From NCBI RefSeq assembly GCF_937425535.1, contig NZ_OW485601.1, positions 5,625,501-5,689,500 on the forward strand: 64,000 nt of DNA. The letters run 5' to 3'. The number at the start of each line of letters is the position of its first letter. Within the stretch, counting starts at the first letter, position 1. This DNA is from Rhodovastum atsumiense (GTDB lineage Bacteria > Pseudomonadota > Alphaproteobacteria > Acetobacterales > Acetobacteraceae). The notes under the pieces were generated by a model that made no database searches, had not been told where the DNA came from, and saw only the letters and a list, made by a program, of their open reading frames with translations. Made by a program: the position numbers and the translations under genes. This document shows, piece after piece, positions 1 through 8,972 of the stretch.

Positions 1-182
1 TTATATCCATTCCACGTGTCTCTTCGAAGGCGGAGGGCGGATGGATGTCGCCAGGCCGTGCCGCGCCCGGCAGGATCGCGACGGTCAGGCCTTGCAGGGC
101 GATTTCATTACGGCCATGTGCTCGGCAGCCGTGGACGCCAGGCCCTGGCGGTTCGCGCCTGATCAGAGGATGGAGAAAAGAA

Positions 183-626
183 TTGAGAACAGCGTTTCTG
201 GCCATCGGCCTTGCCGGCCTGCTCGGCGGTACGGCCGTCGCCCAGACCGTGCCGCTGTCCCCCGCCGCGGTGGTTGCCACGCGGCAGGCCGGTTTCAAGC
301 TGCTCGGCGGCAGCATGAACGAGATGAAGCGTGCGGTGGAAACATCCTCTGATGTGAAGTCCTTCAAGCAGAGTGCTGAAGGCATCGTTGCGTGGGGCCG
401 CGTGTTGCCCGGCCTGTTCCCGGTCGGAACCGAGGCCAACAGCAAGGCGAAGCCGGCCGTCTGGTCGGACGTGGCCGGCTTCGAGAAGGCCAGCGCCGCC
501 CTGGTCGCGGCTGCGGAAGGGCTCGAGAAGGCCGCGGCGAGCGGTGACAGCGCCGCCTTCGCCGCCGCCCTGAAGGCGACCGGGGAAACCTGCGGCGGGT
601 GCCACCGGCCCTTCCGGCAGCGCTGA
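183..626 (+). CDS. Cytochrome c' (periplasmic, c-type haem)
   Basis: Soluble periplasmic four-helix haem protein of the cytochrome c' family, known for binding NO/CO and for electron or NO-detoxification roles. The TTG at 183 is chosen because a purine-rich GGAGAAAAG lies just upstream and the product then begins with a clean Sec signal peptide (hydrophobic AFLAIGLAGLLGG, cleavage near AVA-Q at residue 20). Mature residues 21-147 are helical and alanine-rich. The C-terminal haem site CGGCH at residues 137-141 is followed by RPFR, the placing typical of this family. At 147 aa the length is normal. A longer in-frame extension to 45 is possible but would bury the signal peptide. The gene stands alone and ends in a strong hairpin shared with the convergent kinase gene. 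Confidence 0.85.
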   Translation: MRTAFLAIGLAGLLGGTAVAQTVPLSPAAVVATRQAGFKLLGGSMNEMKRAVETSSDVKSFKQSAEGIVAWGRVLPGLFPVGTEANSKAKPAVWSDVAGFEKASAALVAAAEGLEKAAASGDSAAFAAALKATGETCGGCHRPFRQR

Positions 627-633
627 TCTGCCC

Positions 634-659
634 AGGCCCGCCGCTGCGGCGGCGGGCCT
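634..659. terminator. Bidirectional hairpin between cytochrome c' and the sensor kinase
   Basis: Perfect 11-bp stem AGGCCCGCCGC (634-644) / GCGGCGGGCCT (649-659) with a TGCG tetraloop, 7 nt past the cytochrome stop and just before the end of the convergent kinase gene. There is no clear U-tract, so its strength as an intrinsic terminator is inferred from stem stability and position. Confidence 0.6.
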
Positions 660-662
660 GCC

Positions 663-3056
663 TCAGGGCCTCGTCCCCTTCTCCGATCGGTCGAGCCCTG
701 AGCGGAGCGCCGCCGCGAGCACGGAAATCAACTGGTCCCGGCGGAACGGCTTCACCAGGATCCGCGTGTCGCGGCTGACCTCTTCCATCATGGCTTCGGC
801 GAGGTAGGCCGTGATGATCACAGTCGGCAGGTCGGGCCGCAGGGACCTCGCGCGCAGGATCAGGTCCGCGCCGTTCATGTCCGGCATGGCATAGTCGGTG
901 ATCAGCGCCGCGACCGGCTGGCCGTCGCCAAGCAGCGTCATGGCCGCCGCCCCGGACCCGGCCCGCTCCGGCGTGTAGCCCGCGTGCCGGAGCATTGCGC
1001 CAACGGTCGCAAGCACGTCTCCGGAATCGTCGACCAGCAGGACCCGCCTTCCGTCCCCGTCCGGAATCCGTTCCGCCGGCGGCGGCTCCGCGGGGCCGGC
1101 CCCGGCGGCCCCTGGCAGGCGCAGCTCGATCCGCGTGCCCCGGCCCGGGTCGCTGCGCAGGGACAGCTCCCCGCCCGACTGCCGGGCGAATCCCTGGACC
1201 ATGGCCAGGCCAAGTCCCGTGCCCAGTTGTCCCTTGGTGCTGAAGAACGGCTCGCAGGCCCGCTGCAGCACCTCGGGCGACATGCCGATGCCGCTGTCCT
1301 CCACCGTGATCACCACGACCGGCGGCCTCCCGGCGAGCGGCCCGGCACGCGCGGCGATGATCCGGATCAGGCCGTCGCGCGGCCGTGCCTCCCGGGCATT
1401 CTGCACCAGGTTGAGCAGCGCCGCCCCAAGCTGGATGGGATCCACGATTGCCAGGACGGCGCGCGGAACCTCGAGGCACAACCGGCAATCCGGCGCCGCC
1501 GCGGCGCGCAGGCCAGGGGCGGCATCCTCGAAGAACGCGGCGAGATCGATGCTGCGCGGCGAGAGCACCTGCTGGCGCGTGAACGCCAGCAGGCGATGGG
1601 TCAACCGGGCGCTGTGCGCGACCGATCGCATGAGCACGGCGGCGAGCTCGCCGAGTTCCCCCTCGGGCGCCAGGGCGCCGATCAGCTCGAGCGAGCCCAT
1701 CTGCACCTGGATCTGGTTGTTGAACTCGTGGGCGATGCCCGCGGTCAGTTCGGCGACGGCTTCCAGCCGGTGGGCCCGTCGCAGATGCTCCTCGAGCTCG
1801 CGCCGTGCCGTCACGTCGCGGATCACGACGATCGCGCCGCTCCCGTCATGCAGCCGGCTGCCATGCGCCTCGAACCAGCCTTCCTTGCGACCCGGCGGCA
1901 TGGCGCGGTAGGTGAACTGGCACGCCTCCGCCCCGCGGCGCAGCCGCGCCAGCGCGTCGCGCACGCTGGCGGCGTCGTCCGGATGCACGAAGCGCAGCAG
2001 GTCCTGCCGGCACAGCTCCTGCAACGGCAGCCCAAACATGCGCTCCGCCGCCTTCGAGACGAACACGGGGCACCCGTCCCAGTCGATCTTCTGGATCGTG
2101 TCGGCGCTGCTGTCGGTGACGATGCGCAGCTCCTCGCCGATGGCGACCGCCTTCCGCTCCGCCTCTGTCCTGCGCGCGAGTTCACGCGCCAGTCCGACGG
2201 CCAGCGTGCCGGCCGAGGCGAACAGCACGGTGACCACCGCGAGCCTGCCCGGCGCATGCGCGCGCCACTGGGCGTAGATCTCGCCGAACGACTGGCCCAC
2301 GGCGATGACGAGCGGCAGGTCGGTGACATGGCGAAAGACGAACAGGCGGGACAGGTCGTCCACGCCGGCCCCGGCGTCCACGGCCCCGGTGGCCTGTCGC
2401 CTGAATGCATGCGCCAACCCGGAGCCGCCGATATCGCCGCCGCCGCGGCAGGCCGGATGGCGGCTGCATGCCAGCAGTTGCCCGCCCCCGAGGGCGATGA
2501 GCGCCAGGCCGTTTTTGCCCAACGGCAGGTCGTCGAGGAGCTGTCCGAGAAGATCCAGCCGAAGCACGCCGGCCACCATGCCGGCGAATTGTCCACCTGG
2601 CCCGTTGACGCGCCGGCTGACGACGAGCGCGGGCATGCCGGCGGCAAGGGGGCCGGAATCGAATGTCAGGTGCGGCCCGGGCCCGGGCGAGCCGGCGTGG
2701 AAACGGAAGCTGGGCTGGTCCGCCAGGCTTTGGATGCTGGCGGGAAAGCCGGCCGAGGCGGCCAGGACATCGCCATGGGCATCGGTGAGGACGAATGCGC
2801 CAGGCCCGGGATCTGCGGTCGTGCCGTTCGCCTGGGCCGCCATGCGTGCCCGCAGGGCGACGGCGCCCAAGGCGGCATCGTAGACATGAACATATCTGTT
2901 GAGCTCGTGTTCAACCAGCAAAGCCAAACCGTCGGCAAGAGCCGTTGAACGTTGCCGCGATTCCTGAAGCGAAGTCACCACGAGCCAGCTTGCCGAAGCG
3001 ACCACGAAAAGAACGACGGCCATCGCGGCAATTGCCAAATTTCTGACGTTATTCAC
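663..3056 (-). CDS. Membrane-bound PAS hybrid sensor histidine kinase with C-terminal receiver
   Basis: Hybrid two-component kinase, 797 aa. Residues 8-28 form an N-terminal membrane anchor. Residues 30-270 are a periplasmic sensor region of the double-Cache kind (inference), closed by a second membrane segment near 272-290. A PAS domain spans about 305-420. The HisKA box AGIAHEFNNQIQ places the phospho-accepting histidine at 443. The HATPase domain has an N-box (NLVQNARE, about 549-556), G1 DSGIGM (588-593) and G2 GTGLGL (612-617). The receiver domain (about 672-790) has acidic residues D677/D678, phospho-acceptor D721 in LITDYAMPDMNG and lysine K769 in LVKPF. All catalytic residues are present. 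The start is GTG with a weak ribosome-binding site. No response-regulator partner with an output domain is adjacent, so the target is unknown. Confidence 0.9.
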   Translation of the reverse strand: MNNVRNLAIAAMAVVLFVVASASWLVVTSLQESRQRSTALADGLALLVEHELNRYVHVYDAALGAVALRARMAAQANGTTADPGPGAFVLTDAHGDVLAASAGFPASIQSLADQPSFRFHAGSPGPGPHLTFDSGPLAAGMPALVVSRRVNGPGGQFAGMVAGVLRLDLLGQLLDDLPLGKNGLALIALGGGQLLACSRHPACRGGGDIGGSGLAHAFRRQATGAVDAGAGVDDLSRLFVFRHVTDLPLVIAVGQSFGEIYAQWRAHAPGRLAVVTVLFASAGTLAVGLARELARRTEAERKAVAIGEELRIVTDSSADTIQKIDWDGCPVFVSKAAERMFGLPLQELCRQDLLRFVHPDDAASVRDALARLRRGAEACQFTYRAMPPGRKEGWFEAHGSRLHDGSGAIVVIRDVTARRELEEHLRRAHRLEAVAELTAGIAHEFNNQIQVQMGSLELIGALAPEGELGELAAVLMRSVAHSARLTHRLLAFTRQQVLSPRSIDLAAFFEDAAPGLRAAAAPDCRLCLEVPRAVLAIVDPIQLGAALLNLVQNAREARPRDGLIRIIAARAGPLAGRPPVVVITVEDSGIGMSPEVLQRACEPFFSTKGQLGTGLGLAMVQGFARQSGGELSLRSDPGRGTRIELRLPGAAGAGPAEPPPAERIPDGDGRRVLLVDDSGDVLATVGAMLRHAGYTPERAGSGAAAMTLLGDGQPVAALITDYAMPDMNGADLILRARSLRPDLPTVIITAYLAEAMMEEVSRDTRILVKPFRRDQLISVLAAALRSGLDRSEKGTRP

Positions 3057-3198
3057 TCGCGTGTTGCTCGTGAATCATTGGAAGCTATAGTGGTAAATTG
3101 ACTCTTATTCGCGTCGGTCTCAAGATTTGGGCGAAATATGCTCGTGTTGGCAGTCGGTTCAGGGGGGCGTTCGTCGCCGGGGCCGCCCGGGGACCGGT

Positions 3199-3378
3199 TC
3201 AGCGACGCAGCAGCCAGAGCGCCAGGATCACCGCGGCACCGCCGAAATACAGCAGCAGCATCGCCACCTGCAGGCGGCTGCGATAACGCCGCAGCGGCGG
3301 GATGGCGGCGGGCGCCAGCAGCAAGGCGATCGTCAGCAGCGTCAGCGCCCGCAACTGCTCGAATGCGTCCATGGACAT
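3199..3378 (-). CDS. Small two-helix membrane protein (59 aa)
   Basis: A 59-residue ORF beginning MSMDAFEQLRAL and ending WLLRR-stop. It has two predicted membrane helices (about residues 10-28 and 37-56) joined by a basic loop (LRRYRSR), so the loop should lie in the cytoplasm. Codon use is the GC-rich third-position pattern of the genome. It lies 142 bp upstream of the hybrid kinase on the same strand. No family is recognised. Alternative start: the ATG at 3372. The ribosome-binding site is weak. It is distinct from a 120-codon overlapping frame that lacks protein-like composition. Confidence 0.55.
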   Translation of the reverse strand: MSMDAFEQLRALTLLTIALLLAPAAIPPLRRYRSRLQVAMLLLYFGGAAVILALWLLRR

Positions 3379-3558
3379 GGGATGAGTCTATCCCGCACCG
3401 GCAACGGCACCGCAAGGGCCGGCAGCGTGATCCCGCCTGCCGGAAAGCCCCGGAATGCCGGCGCCGCCGATATAGGAATTTGCGTCTTCAGTCCGATCTG
3501 AACAGGACCGGCGGGTTCCCGTGGCGCGTTCATCCTCTGGCGGAAGGCAGCAAACGGC

Positions 3559-4794
3559 ATGGAATCGATCGACAGGGGGCAGGCCTGCCATCGCAGATCC
3601 CGCGATGCCCCCACCGCCCTGTCCCGGCGCGCCGTGCTGGCCACCGCCACCACCGGCCTCGCTTCCTTCGCGCCTGGCGCGACCTCGATGTCGGACTGGG
3701 CGGCGATCGAACGGGCCGCGCGCGGCAGGCCGGTGTTCTGGAATGCCTGGGCGGGCGACGACCGCATCAACGCCTTCATCGCCTGGAGCGCCGAGCGCCT
3801 GCGCGTCTCCCACGACATCGCGGTGCGTCACGTCCGCCTGCGCGATCCCACCGAGGCGCTCGCCCGTCTCGGTGCCGGCAAGGTTGGCGCGCGCGCGTCG
3901 GGCAGCGGGATCGACCTGATCTGGCTGAACGACCCCGGCCTGCTGTCACCGGGGCAGCGGAATCTGCTGTGCGGGCTGGTGCCCGGGGGGCTGCCCAATG
4001 CCATCCGCCTCGCTCCCGCCGGCGGGCCGGGGCCGATGGATGGCCCCGGGATTCCCTGGCACATGGCGCGGCTGGTGTTCGTCTGCGATGCCGCGCGCGT
4101 GCCCGATCCGCCGCGCAGCATGGCGGCGATAGGCGCCTGGGCGGCGGCGCATCCCGGCCGGCTGGCCCATCCGCATCCGCGCCATGTCCTCGGTGCGGCC
4201 TTCCTCGGCCAGGCGCTGTGCGAGTTCGCCCCCGACCCCGCGGCGCTGCGGCACACGGTCGCTGATTTCGAGGCGATGACGGCGCCGTTCTGGCGCTGGT
4301 ATGCCGCCTTGCAGCCCATGCTGTGGCGCCGCGGCACCGCTTTTCCCGAAACCGGTTCCGCCCAGCGGGCCCTGCTGCGCGAGACCGAGATCGACATCAT
4401 GGTCTCGTTCAACCCCGGCGAGGCATCCGCCGCCATCGCCTCCGGTCTCCTGCCCGACACGGTCCGCAGCTTCGCCCTGGATGGCGGCAGCATCGGCCAT
4501 TGCAGTTGCAACGCCATTCCCTCCGACGCCGCCAACAAGGCCCCGGCGCTGGTGCTGGCCAATTTCCTGCTTTCGCCGGAAGCGCAGGCCCGGGCCGCCG
4601 ATCCCAGCCTGCTGGGCATCCCGTCCGTGCTGGCGCCCGACCGACTCGCCCCCGCCGACCGGGCCCGCTTCGCGGCGCTGCCGCCTGGCCGGTCCATGCT
4701 GTCGCCGGCCGAGCTCGGCCCGGCGCTGCCGCAGCCGCACCCGAGCTGGATGGTTCGGCTGGTTGAAAGTTTTGAGCGGCATTTCCCGATTTAG
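3559..4794 (+). CDS. ABC transporter solute-binding protein, YnjB family (orphan)
   Basis: Periplasmic solute-binding protein, 411 aa. The stretch beginning VFWNAWAGDDRINAFIAW (residue 58 on), followed by DPTEALARL and GIDLIWLN, matches the layout of E. coli YnjB, the binding protein of the uncharacterised YnjBCD importer. The N-terminus has twin arginines in SRRAVLATATTGLASFAPGA (about residues 22-41), so export by Tat or Sec is plausible. The usual YnjC permease and YnjD ATPase are absent on both sides; only a kinase and glnK are adjacent. The substrate is unknown in the family. Either it works with a distant permease or it is a leftover of a lost operon. Confidence 0.75.
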   Translation: MESIDRGQACHRRSRDAPTALSRRAVLATATTGLASFAPGATSMSDWAAIERAARGRPVFWNAWAGDDRINAFIAWSAERLRVSHDIAVRHVRLRDPTEALARLGAGKVGARASGSGIDLIWLNDPGLLSPGQRNLLCGLVPGGLPNAIRLAPAGGPGPMDGPGIPWHMARLVFVCDAARVPDPPRSMAAIGAWAAAHPGRLAHPHPRHVLGAAFLGQALCEFAPDPAALRHTVADFEAMTAPFWRWYAALQPMLWRRGTAFPETGSAQRALLRETEIDIMVSFNPGEASAAIASGLLPDTVRSFALDGGSIGHCSCNAIPSDAANKAPALVLANFLLSPEAQARAADPSLLGIPSVLAPDRLAPADRARFAALPPGRSMLSPAELGPALPQPHPSWMVRLVESFERHFPI

Positions 4795-4965
4795 CGGAGA
4801 GCGGCGGCCCAGGTGTGGCTCCGCCGAATTGATCCTGGACCGTTTCGAACCTGCATAAAGTGGTTGCACGGCAATTCTTTCTGCTTAATGACAAGGCAGT
4901 CACGGGAGGCGGGGCAGCCCTGAACCGGCCAAATCCGCAGCCCGTGACTATGGCATGAATTTTGA

Positions 4966-5412
<447 letters not shown>

Positions 5413-5430
5413 GACAAGGACGACATTCGC

Positions 5431-6768
5431 ATGAAAACGCTGATGCGGCGCGCCATCATGGCGCTTCCGCTGCTTCTGGCTGCCGCCCCGGCCTGGGCCG
5501 AGGAGACGCCGAAGATCGATTCCGGCGACACCGCGTGGATGCTGACCAGCACGGCGCTGGTGCTGCTGATGACCATCCCCGGCCTGGCGTTGTTCTATGC
5601 CGGCATGGTGCGCAAGAAGAACGTGCTCGCCACCATGATGCAGTCCTTCGCCATCACCTGCCTGGTGACGGTGGCGTGGATGGTGGCTGGCTTCTCCATC
5701 GCCTTCACCAACGGCAACGCCTTTTTCGGTGATTTCTCGCGCTTCATGCTGAGCGGCATCGGCGAGGCGTGGGACAAGCCGTTCACCCTGGGCGCGGGCA
5801 CGGACGCGGCGGTGGCGACCACGGTCCCCGAGACCGTGTTCATGATGTTCCAGATGACCTTCGCGATCATCACCCCGGCGCTGATCGCCGGCGCCTTTGC
5901 CGACCGGCTCAAGTTCTCGGCATTGTGCGTGTTCATGGTGCTGTGGTCGCTGCTGGTGTACGCGCCGATCGCGCACTGGGTGTGGGCGCCGACCGGCTGG
6001 CTGGCCGGGCTGGGCGCGGCCGACTTCGCCGGCGGCACGGTGGTGCACATCAACGCCGGTGTCGCCGGCCTGGTCTGCGCGCTGGTGCTGGGCAAGCGCA
6101 TCGGCTACGGCACCGACAACATGGCGCCGTTCAACCTGGCGCTGGCGGTGATCGGGGCTTCGCTGCTGTGGGTGGGCTGGTTCGGCTTCAACGCCGGCTC
6201 GGCGGTGGCGGCCTCGGGCCGCGCCGGCATGGCGATGGCGGTGACCCAGATCGCGACCGCCGCGGCGGCGCTGGGCTGGATGTTCGCCGAGTGGATCACC
6301 AAGGGCAAGCCGTCGGTGCTGGGCGTGATCTCCGGCGCGGTGGCGGGGCTGGTGGCGATCACCCCGGCCTCGGGCTTCGTGCTGCCGGGGGCGGCGCTGG
6401 TGATCGGCGTGATCGCCGGCGTGATCTGCTTCTGGTCGGCGACCTGGCTGAAGCACACGCTCGGCTATGACGACAGCCTGGACGCCTTCGGCGTGCACGG
6501 CGTCGGCGGCATCGTCGGCGCGCTGCTGACCGGCTGGTTCGCCTATGGCCCGCTTTCGGCCGATGCCGGGCATCCGGACGGCGTCTACATCGGCAGCCTG
6601 GCGCAGGTGAAGATCCAGGCGATCGCGGTGGCGGCGACCGTCACCTACACCGCCGTCGCCACCCTGGTCATTCTGCTGGTGGTCGGCGCGGTGGTCGGCC
6701 TGCGGGTGAGCCAGGAAGAAGAGCGCGAGGGTCTCGACGTCGTGCTGCACGGCGAGCGCCTCGGCTGA
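5431..6768 (+). CDS. amtB: Ammonium transporter AmtB
   Basis: Ammonium channel/transporter of the Amt/Rh family, 445 aa, inner membrane, eleven helices expected. A cleaved signal peptide (residues 1-23, AWA-EE) precedes the first helix, as is usual in proteobacterial Amt. The pore histidine pair is intact: H206 in GGTVVHINAGVAG and H356 in FGVHGVGGIVGALLTG. The phenylalanine-rich entrance (TVFMMFQMTFAIITPALI) and the GFNAGSAVAA helix are present. The cytoplasmic tail (RVSQEEEREGLDVVLHGERLG) is the part known to couple with PII. It is co-transcribed with glnK and probably with the barrel protein downstream. Confidence 0.95.
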   Translation: MKTLMRRAIMALPLLLAAAPAWAEETPKIDSGDTAWMLTSTALVLLMTIPGLALFYAGMVRKKNVLATMMQSFAITCLVTVAWMVAGFSIAFTNGNAFFGDFSRFMLSGIGEAWDKPFTLGAGTDAAVATTVPETVFMMFQMTFAIITPALIAGAFADRLKFSALCVFMVLWSLLVYAPIAHWVWAPTGWLAGLGAADFAGGTVVHINAGVAGLVCALVLGKRIGYGTDNMAPFNLALAVIGASLLWVGWFGFNAGSAVAASGRAGMAMAVTQIATAAAALGWMFAEWITKGKPSVLGVISGAVAGLVAITPASGFVLPGAALVIGVIAGVICFWSATWLKHTLGYDDSLDAFGVHGVGGIVGALLTGWFAYGPLSADAGHPDGVYIGSLAQVKIQAIAVAATVTYTAVATLVILLVVGAVVGLRVSQEEEREGLDVVLHGERLG

Positions 6769-6874
6769 CCGATACGGCGCCGGGGCATTGCCCTGGCGCC
6801 ATCCGCCGAATACGTATCGATATCGTCACGATCCCGCTTCGGCCGGATCCAGGCGACACCGCAAGGACCATACC

Positions 6875-8110
6875 ATGACTCGTTTCCGTTTAGCCGCTTC
6901 CACCGCACTGGTGGCCGCAGCACTGGCGGCTGGCGCGCCGGCCCGCGCCGAGGACGCCCCGACCAGCTGGCAGGACAGCATCAAGTTCGGTGCCCAGATC
7001 CAGAGCGGCATCACCTTCAATCCGGCCGGGCCCAAGACCAATTTCGGCCAGGCGCTGACCGACCATCCGAACCAGCTGATGCTGAATCAGGCGTTGCTCA
7101 CGGTCTCCCGTGAAATTCCCAAGGATGCCAGCGGCTGGGATGTCGGCTTCAAGGTGCAGGGCCTCTATGGTTCCGACGCCCGCTACACGCATTACATCGG
7201 CGTGCTGAACCAGGCCATCACCGACCGCAACCAGCTCGACCTGGTCGAGGCGAATGTCACGGCGCACATGCCGGTACTGACGGCCGGCGGCATCGACCTG
7301 AAGCTCGGCCTGTTCAGCACGCCGATCGGCTTCGAGACGATCGATCCCTCGACCAACGCGTTCTATTCGCACTCCTACATCTTCAGCTACGCCCTGCCGT
7401 TCAAGCACACCGGCGGGCTGGCGAATATCCACGTCACCGACTTCCTCGACATCTATGGCGGCCTCACCACCGGCGTGAACACCACCTTCCCGACCGGGGG
7501 CGACAACAACAGCTCCATGAGCGGCATCGTGGGCTTCGGCCTCAACCTGCTCGACGGCAAGCTGACCGCCGTGGTGCTGTCGCATATCGGCCCGGAGAAT
7601 GCCTCCTATACGCCGACGCAGTCGGTGGGCGTGCCGAACGCCAACCATTATAATCGGTACTACAACGACGCCTACGTGACGTACAAGCACAATGACAAGC
7701 TGTCGTTCACGACCGAGATCAACTACACCAAGGACGACCTGATCGGGGCCGAGGCCTTCGGTGTCGCCCAGTACGTGTCCTACGCGATCACCGACACCGT
7801 CACGCTGAACGCCCGCGGCGAAATCTTCCGTGATGGCAAGGGCTTCTACGTCGGCTACTTCCCAGGCAATCTCGATTTCATCAACTTCGAACGTGGCCGC
7901 CCGAGCACCTCGGTCGGTGGTCCGCACGCGACCTACGGCGCGCTGACCTTCGGCGCCACCTGGAAGCCCGATCTGCCCAAGCCGATCAGCGGCCTGCTGG
8001 TGCGCCCGGAAGTGCGTTACGACGCCGGCCTGGCCGGTCCGAAGCCGTACAACAACGGCAAGGACAACGGCCAGTTCACCATCGCCACCGATGTGGTTCT
8101 GACGTTCTGA
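6875..8110 (+). CDS. Outer-membrane beta-barrel porin linked to amtB
   Basis: Exported beta-barrel protein, 411 aa. The signal peptide is MTRFRLAASTALVAAALAAG with cleavage near ARA-ED (residue 25). The rest shows alternating aromatic and polar strands, and the C-terminus ends in VVLTF, the terminal aromatic signal read by the BAM machinery. It resembles the putative beta-barrel porin family (BBP2-like) found beside alphaproteobacterial amtB genes; this assignment is by memory of synteny and composition. It begins 106 bp after amtB. Position suggests outer-membrane passage of ammonium or another nitrogen source, which is inference. A hairpin chain follows the stop. Confidence 0.75.
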   Translation: MTRFRLAASTALVAAALAAGAPARAEDAPTSWQDSIKFGAQIQSGITFNPAGPKTNFGQALTDHPNQLMLNQALLTVSREIPKDASGWDVGFKVQGLYGSDARYTHYIGVLNQAITDRNQLDLVEANVTAHMPVLTAGGIDLKLGLFSTPIGFETIDPSTNAFYSHSYIFSYALPFKHTGGLANIHVTDFLDIYGGLTTGVNTTFPTGGDNNSSMSGIVGFGLNLLDGKLTAVVLSHIGPENASYTPTQSVGVPNANHYNRYYNDAYVTYKHNDKLSFTTEINYTKDDLIGAEAFGVAQYVSYAITDTVTLNARGEIFRDGKGFYVGYFPGNLDFINFERGRPSTSVGGPHATYGALTFGATWKPDLPKPISGLLVRPEVRYDAGLAGPKPYNNGKDNGQFTIATDVVLTF

Positions 8111-8120
8111 TCCAAGGAAA

Positions 8121-8187
8121 GTCCAGGGCGCTGCCCTGGACCCGGCAGGGGCCACACGGCCCCTGCACCCCGGTCTCGCTGCGCGGC
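8121..8187. repeat. Hairpin-chain repeat, copy A
   Basis: Two perfect hairpins in tandem after the porin stop. The first has arms GTCCAGGGC/GCCCTGGAC (8121-8141, loop GCT). The second has arms GCAGGGGCC/GGCCCCTGC (8145-8166, loop ACAC). They are followed by an ACCCCGG... CTCGCTGCGCGGC tail shared with copies B and G. It lies between convergent genes and probably ends transcription on both sides. Confidence 0.75.
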
Positions 8188-8191
8188 CTTT

Positions 8192-8968
8192 TCAGGGTTC
8201 GGCGGGGACGGGGACTTCCCTGGCGACGGGATGGCCGAGATAGGCGGACAGCACCGTCTCGGCCGGTCCATCCGCCCGCACGCGGCCTTCCTCCAGCCAG
8301 ATCACCCGGGTGCACCAGTCCAGCACGACACTGGTGACGTGAGTGGAGAGCACCAGGATCTCGGCGCCGCGCACCATGTCCTCAAGCCGCGCCCGGGCCT
8401 TCTCCATGAAGTTCGCATCGCCGGCGAGGAACCATTCGTCCATCAGCAGCACCTGCGGGCGAATCGCCGTCGCCAGCGCGAAGCCGAGCCGCACCACCAT
8501 GCCCGAGCTGTAGACACGCACCGGCAGGTCGAGGAACTCCGCGAGCTCGGCGAAATTGGCGACGTCTTCTTCCAGGCGGCGGATCGCCGGCTTCGAGAGC
8601 CCATTGTAGAGCCCGCGCAGGGCGATGTTCTCCCGGCCGGTCAGGTCGGGATTCATGCCGAGATTTGGGTCAAGCAGCGCATTCAGCGAGCCCTGCACGC
8701 GCACCTGGCCGAACTGCGGCTCGTAGATGCCGGCCAGGGTGCGCAGCAGCGTGGTCTTGCCCGCGCCGTTGCCGCCGATCAGGCCCAGGCGGTCGCCGCT
8801 GCTGAGTGAGAAATCGATGTCCCGCAGCGCCTGCACCACCACGCGGTTGCGGGTGTCGGCGGCCACCCGCCCGGAGACGGTGGAGAACACCGCCCGTTTC
8901 AGGCTGCGGGCGCTGCCATGGTAGAGCGGGAAATAGATGGTGACGTGGCTGCAATCGAGGCCGGCCAT
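8192..8968 (-). CDS. Polysaccharide ABC exporter ATP-binding protein (Wzt/KpsT type)
   Basis: ATPase of an ABC-2 exporter for lipid-linked or capsular polysaccharide, 258 aa. It has Walker A GGNGAGKT (about 64-71), a signature of the VYSSGMVVRL kind (about 160), Walker B VLLMDEW and an H-loop in LSTHV. The VYSSGM signature and the DEWF motif replacing DEPT are typical of the KpsT/Wzt/TagH subfamily. There is no C-terminal carbohydrate-binding extension. It starts 4 nt after the stop of the permease gene, so the pair is one operon. No glycosyltransferases are nearby, so the exported glycan is unknown. Confidence 0.9.
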   Translation of the reverse strand: MAGLDCSHVTIYFPLYHGSARSLKRAVFSTVSGRVAADTRNRVVVQALRDIDFSLSSGDRLGLIGGNGAGKTTLLRTLAGIYEPQFGQVRVQGSLNALLDPNLGMNPDLTGRENIALRGLYNGLSKPAIRRLEEDVANFAELAEFLDLPVRVYSSGMVVRLGFALATAIRPQVLLMDEWFLAGDANFMEKARARLEDMVRGAEILVLSTHVTSVVLDWCTRVIWLEEGRVRADGPAETVLSAYLGHPVAREVPVPAEP

Positions 8969-8972
8969 GGTG

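Noticed and set aside
984-2948. 654-codon plus-strand frame opposite the sensor kinase
   Set aside because: Antisense shadow of a kinase with all catalytic boxes; low-complexity Arg/Gln-rich product without domains.
3053-3415. 120-codon minus-strand frame between kinase and small membrane protein
   Set aside because: Arg/Ala/Pro-rich product without signals; the 59-aa frame in the same stretch has clear membrane helices.
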